Source: Bradyrhizobiaceae bacterium PARB1 (GTDB taxonomy: Bacteria > Pseudomonadota > Alphaproteobacteria > Rhizobiales > Xanthobacteraceae). From it: 64,000 bases of DNA. The first letter of the stretch is position 1. Every line of letters starts with the position of its first letter. Shown here piece by piece: positions 60,595 to 64,000 of this stretch. Where the stretch lies: positions 1-64,000 of the forward strand of contig NKIY01000016.1 of NCBI GenBank assembly GCA_002256345.1, written 5' to 3'. Below the pieces are notes generated by a model. It made no database searches. It was not told where the DNA came from and was given only the letters and a program-made list of their open reading frames with translations. A program made the position numbers and the translations under genes.

Positions 60595-62604
60595 TCAAAG
60601 TTGGACGCCGATCCCCCGCCTCATGGGGTCAAACTTGCACGCCGAAACACAGTTGGTCTCCTTCCGCAGAATGGCGTCGCGGTCGTCACCGAGATCGTCC
60701 ATCCAGTACGAGCGCGCCCACATTGTCCGGGTCGGGCTGTTCTTCCACCAGTCATGGGCGACTTGATGGACGGCGAAGAAGACCGGCTGCTGGCTGCCGA
60801 CCTGCGACCACGCCTGCGCGTGCCGTTGGCGAAACCGATCCATCACCTGCGGCTGACGTTGCCGGATTGCGCTGAAGCGCGAAGAGAACCCGGACCGGGC
60901 AGCCTCTACGGTCGAGAGCACCTTCAAGCCCAGGCGCTGGCACTCCTCCTCATACATGCGTGAGAAGCTCGGGATCGTCACGCCGACGAAGCCATTCGTC
61001 CGTTGCAACTTGTTGAAGGCGGCGCATTTCTCGTCTGCCGTCTTGTAGTCAGCAAACGCGTACATCGCGAGTGTGCTCTCGCCGCGACGTTCGAGGTCAG
61101 CGGCGATCTCATGATGCTGCGCCATGACGACAGAGGTCTTGCCGACACCTTCCGGGCCGACGACCATCATGACGGGATTCACCGGTATGGTGGCGCGGAA
61201 GAAGCGGTTCATCGCCGTCGCGGCGCTGGCGTTGTCGATGACATCGTCCCGGAATTTTTGCTCGATTTCGGTGAGAGGTTGCGTAGGCGGGGCAGCGATC
61301 AGATCGTCGAGCAGGACGACATCGTCTTCCCGACCCTGCTTGCGAGCCAACTGGCCGCGCCACAGGCGGAGCATCACGCCGAGGTCGTAGGGCAGCCGCC
61401 GGGGCTTGAGATCAGTCGCGTCACGACCGGCCAGATGAATGGTCGAGTAGTCCTCGCGCATGATCGAGGCCGGGTTGCGATCGGCCTCCGAGTTCCTGAA
61501 CAAGGCGCTCCACTTGCGGCCGTCGAAGTCGAAGTGATCAAACCGAGGCCAGCCAGGATACCATTCGCGGAGCCGTTCCCCGCAGTAGGCGATCTCCTCC
61601 TGGCTCATGTCGCCGACCGGCTTCGCAGCGCGCTGGGGCTGCGATTTTGTTGTACCCTTCCGGGTGGGCATGGTCCCGCCGAATGCCTCGGGCGTCCAGA
61701 ACAGGGGCAGATCGTTGCCCGATGCCCTTTCCCTCGACTTCTCCCACAACGTGATCTGGGGCACCAACGTCCCGACTGGAATGCCCAGCAAATGCGTCTT
61801 GTCGATCTGGCGACAGCCGTTGGGCACGCGGCGGAACGCTTCGGCGAACCGAAGCGCCGAGTCAGCGCGGAGACCCTCAACGCCCAGGATCGGCAGCAGC
61901 GTCTCATGGAGCCGTTCCCAATGGGTCGCGAAGCCGTCACGCAGTTCGGTCGCCCCGCAGCCGTCCAGGCCGAGCTTCTGGCGGGCGAGCGCGGTCGAGA
62001 ACACGACGTGGATGTGCAGGCTCTTGCTGCCGCTGTAGTTGACGGTGATCCCGGAGAAGTCAGCATAGCCCGAGCAGTGCTTGAACAGCCCGCCGATCGG
62101 AGAATCGAGCTTGTTTCCCGAGGTGCGCAGCCACGAAAGCTGCTTCTTCAGGAACTCGATATCGTCCAGATCGAACTCGTAGGTCAGGATGTGGTAGTCG
62201 CCGAGGACCACGCGGTCCTTCGGGGCATCGGCGGCGATCGCCTCGTTGATCGACTGGTCTTCGCCGACTGGACTACGGTTCCAGACACGAAGGGGGTTGG
62301 CGAAATAGGCCAGCGCCGACCACGGGTCAGCGCCGAATTTCGTCAGCGGATCGGCCTCGGACGCGATCGTTTCCGCGACGTGGTGATTGCGACCGACCGA
62401 AAACGTCGTCACGTCCACAGGGTAGTAGACGCCGCCGAACTGGTCCGGCAGGAACAGCCTGGGCCGGACAAGGTCGGCGAACCACTTTTCCTGCTTCTGC
62501 GTGGCCGAGAGGAATTGCTTCAGAGGCCACTTGCCAAGCGTCGGGCCGACGTACTCGTGCCACAACGTCTTGAAGTTCTTTGTGTCGGTGTTCGAATAGA
62601 TCAT
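60595..62604 (-). pseudogene. AEP-type primase/P-loop protein truncated by the IS
   Basis: The native sequence runs from ATG 62604 down to about 60650, then the frame enters the IS end and stops at 60595, so the C-terminus is lost. The N-terminal half resembles archaeo-eukaryotic (PrimPol-like) primases: TYEFDLDD (hhhDhD, near residue 110), NYSGSKSLHIHVVF (S-x-H motif, near 160) and FAEAFRRVPNG followed by QIDKTH (near 230-245). The C-terminal half holds a P-loop, VVGPEGVGKTSVVM (near 484). This suggests a plasmid or phage primase-helicase. ATG 62604 is chosen because the 62634 ATG lies inside a terminator hairpin. Confidence 0.65.
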
Positions 62605-62624
62605 GCTCAAATCCAGGAATGAAA

Positions 62625-62655
62625 AACCCTGCACGCTCGGCAGCCGTGCAGGGTT
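62625..62655 (-). terminator. Minus-strand terminator of the mbfA-cytb561 unit
   Basis: A perfect 11-bp stem (62625-62635 with 62645-62655), nine-base loop, followed on the minus strand by a run of T (complement of 62622-62626). It lies about 205 bases beyond the cytochrome b561 stop (62861) and just upstream of the primase start. Confidence 0.85.
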
Positions 62656-62860
62656 CTCGCCACTGGATCGTGGCCATTCTCTCCGGCGATTTCTTCTCCC
62701 TCCAACGGAGTTTCATCGCTTGGGTGAGCATGTTCTGTTTCGCCCTGCCGAGGCGCGCTTCAATATTTATCCAGTCTACGGCAGGCAGGGCCGGAAAGTC
62801 GAAATTCAAATGAAGGCTGTCTTACTTCTGGAGTGTGGCGAACGATCCTGCTGAGGATGT

Positions 62861-63397
62861 TCACCGCCTCGGCGCGATCATGCGGTTAAGCACGCCATCT
62901 TTTCGCACGAACTGATGATATAGCGCAGCCAAAGCGTGGAATGCGGCAAGGCCAAGCAGAACATTGGCAGCAAGTTCATGCCAGCCGTTGATGGAGCGGC
63001 GGAGAGCACGATTGTCGGGTGCAAAAGCCGGTACTTGCACGAATCCAAAAAAGTCCCACCCTCTGGCGGCCACGTTGACGATCCCGAGGGCGAGGGTCGC
63101 CGCGAGGAGAACGTAGAGCAGTCCATGGGTGGCATGTTCCAGCAGCCGAAGCAGACCGGAGTTGACGGAGGCAAGCCGCGCTCCCGATGTCATGCGCCAG
63201 GGCAGACGAACGCAGTATATCAGAACAAGGGTTGCTCCAGCGGCAATGTGGATGGACCACATCCCGTGACGCCATTCGCGCGGCAAAAGCCCCTCGCTTT
63301 GAGCCATGAGCCAGAGCACCAGCACAAGTACAGCAGTCAGCCAGTGAAAAGTGATGCTGGCCCGGTCGTACCGGTCTCTATCGGGATTACTCAGCAT
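62861..63397 (-). CDS. Cytochrome b561-type protein (178 aa)
   Basis: Four hydrophobic helices (about residues 15-33, 45-65, 85-108, 145-165). Likely haem-ligand histidines sit in FHWLTA, IHIAAG, LEHATHG and ELAANVLLGLAAFHAL. It is a small b561 of the prokaryotic type, an inner-membrane electron carrier. It lies 17 bases after the mbfA stop in the same direction, so the two are probably co-transcribed and may work in iron or oxidative-stress handling. The start at 63397 is chosen by family length; a longer frame to 63661 is a shadow. Confidence 0.85.
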   Translation of the reverse strand: MLSNPDRDRYDRASITFHWLTAVLVLVLWLMAQSEGLLPREWRHGMWSIHIAAGATLVLIYCVRLPWRMTSGARLASVNSGLLRLLEHATHGLLYVLLAATLALGIVNVAARGWDFFGFVQVPAFAPDNRALRRSINGWHELAANVLLGLAAFHALAALYHQFVRKDGVLNRMIAPRR

Positions 63398-63414
63398 AAA
63401 CGTCCTCGTTTCTA

Positions 63415-64000
63415 TCACGCGCCGCCGATGAGGATGCCAGTTGCGAGGACGAGAAGGCCGCCCAGAATGATCTGGAACATGGCGCGACCGATGGGGGTCT
63501 CCATGTATCGGTTCTGAATCCAGACAATTACCCAGAGTTCCACGAAGACAACGCAGAGCGCGATGGCCGTCGCAGTCCAGAAATGTGGGATGAGGTAAGG
63601 AAGCGCATGCCCCAAACCACCAATCGCCGTCATGACACCTGATGCTAGGCCACGCTTCCACGGCGATCCACGCCCCGACAGCTTGCCGTCATCGTGCGCT
63701 GCCTCGGTGAAGCCCATGGAGATACCAGCGCCCACTGAAGCAGACAGACCGATCAGAAAGGTCGTCCACGGATTCTGCGTGGCGAACGCTGTCGCAAAGA
63801 TCGGTGCCAAGGTCGAAACTGAGCCATCCATGAGCCCAGCGAGGCCCGGCTGGACCCAAGTCAACACGAACTGGCGCTTGGCCTGATCCTGCTCGGCCTT
63901 ACCCTCGCCGCCCGTCGTCAATTCGCCTTCGAGAGACAGAGCCTTGCGCTCGTGCTTCGCCTCGGCGGCTGCGAGGTCACCGAGTAGCTTGCGCGTTTCC
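63415..64000 (-). CDS. mbfA: MbfA-like ferritin-VIT1 fusion protein, C-terminal part (runs off the window)
   Basis: The frame stays open to the window edge, so the N-terminal ferritin-like domain is outside. What is visible: a helical linker (TRKLLGDLAAAEAKHERKA), then a VIT1 domain with VLTWVQPGLAGLMDGSVSTL (quoted in part), GLSASVGAGISMGFTEAAHD and membrane helices up to ILIGGA. This matches the membrane-bound ferritin MbfA of rhizobia, which exports iron and guards against H2O2 and acid. The TTG at 63921 seen as a short start is not believed to be the real one. Confidence 0.85.
   Translation of the reverse strand, partial: ETRKLLGDLAAAEAKHERKALSLEGELTTGGEGKAEQDQAKRQFVLTWVQPGLAGLMDGSVSTLAPIFATAFATQNPWTTFLIGLSASVGAGISMGFTEAAHDDGKLSGRGSPWKRGLASGVMTAIGGLGHALPYLIPHFWTATAIALCVVFVELWVIVWIQNRYMETPIGRAMFQIILGGLLVLATGILIGGA

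Larger units (their letters stand above)
58166..60649. mobile_element. Complete IS21-family insertion sequence
   Basis: About 2.48 kb with istA and istB overlapped (ATGA). Multiple terminal repeats are visible: outer ends TGTCAAACGG...(from 58166) and ...CGCCGAAACA (to 60649), and inner copies of GATCGGCGTCCAA-nn-TTGACCCC (58194-58220 and, inverted, 60586-60613), the usual nested repeats of IS21. No matching target duplication flanks it (CAGCA left, CAGTT right), and each flank is a different broken gene. So the element probably took part in a deletion or recombination after insertion. Confidence 0.87.

Noticed and set aside
60595..60650. Native C-terminus of the primase-like protein
   Set aside because: These final codons are encoded by the IS21 terminal repeat, not by the original gene.
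95..62855. Shared 12-mer GATCCTGCTGAG at 95-106 and 62844-62855, considered as element ends or attachment sites
   Set aside because: Only 12 bases match, no extension on either side, and a chance match of this size is not surprising when found post hoc.
1..64000. CRISPR arrays, tRNA, rRNA and known riboswitches
   Set aside because: No regularly spaced repeats and no recognisable tRNA or rRNA sequence were seen; the mgtA leader showed no M-box-like pattern. A covariance search was not possible.

Overview
The window looks like part of a large alphaproteobacterial mobile element (an integrative conjugative element or a conjugative plasmid) carrying metal and cation cargo. The host is probably a Rhizobiales member close to Bradyrhizobiaceae. 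The clues are high GC with strong codon bias in the transfer genes, a FixL/FixJ-like regulator pair, an Omp25-like/OprB porin, and a gene matching the rhizobial membrane-bound ferritin/VIT1 protein MbfA at the right edge. The host assignment is inference from protein families. No rRNA, tRNA or CRISPR array was recognised.

Layout. (1) 1-16.3 kb, plus strand: accessory DNA-processing module. It holds a 5'-truncated DUF932 protein, a DUF3800 protein, a large ParB-domain protein, a fused N6-methylase/strawberry-notch helicase, a TOPRIM protein, a DUF2493 (SLOG-like) protein next to a HEPN-like protein, small membrane proteins, DUF736, an XRE regulator with striking palindromes, and DUF2285 proteins, one of them frameshifted. 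(2) 16.3-20.6 kb: an overlapping replication/partition/maturation block (HTH, RepA, ParA, RHH, DUF2840, TraF peptidase, second DUF736, lytic transglycosylase). (3) 20.6-35.6 kb: conjugation. A putative oriT spacer is followed by a DUF3363 relaxase, TraG/VirD4, CopG and the full trbBCDEJKLFGI type IV secretion operon plus DUF2274. One antisense AHSA1/SRPBCC gene sits between copG and trbB. A convergent LysR regulator closes the module. (4) 36.9-45.5 kb, minus strand: a magnesium-like cluster (mgtA, fused porin, mgtC, FixL/FixJ-like kinase and regulator). (5) 46-55.9 kb: small proteins, a VIT1/CCC1 transporter, then a heavy-metal RND efflux operon (czcC-czcA plus a small secreted protein, with no adaptor gene), divergent from an OmpR/PhoQ-like two-component system, and a TPR protein. 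(6) 56.5-62.6 kb: a tyrosine recombinase, a serine-resolvase C-terminal fragment, a complete IS21-family element, and an archaeo-eukaryotic-type primase/P-loop protein truncated by that IS. (7) 62.6-64 kb: cytochrome b561 and mbfA (running off the right edge).

How it works together: RepA/ParA/RHH would maintain a circular form. The relaxase, the coupling protein and the Trb channel transfer it, with TraF and the transglycosylase assisting. The methylase-helicase and TOPRIM proteins probably process or protect transferred DNA. The cargo gives divalent-cation homeostasis: magnesium uptake, iron/manganese VIT transporters, and CzcA-type efflux. The best candidates for unusual biology are the adaptor-less czcCA operon with its secreted small protein, the mgtA-porin-mgtC-FixLJ-like cluster, the double palindrome over the XRE start, the DUF2493/HEPN-like pair, and the IS21-broken primase region. 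Many large antisense reading frames exist in the GC-rich half but are shadows and are not listed.
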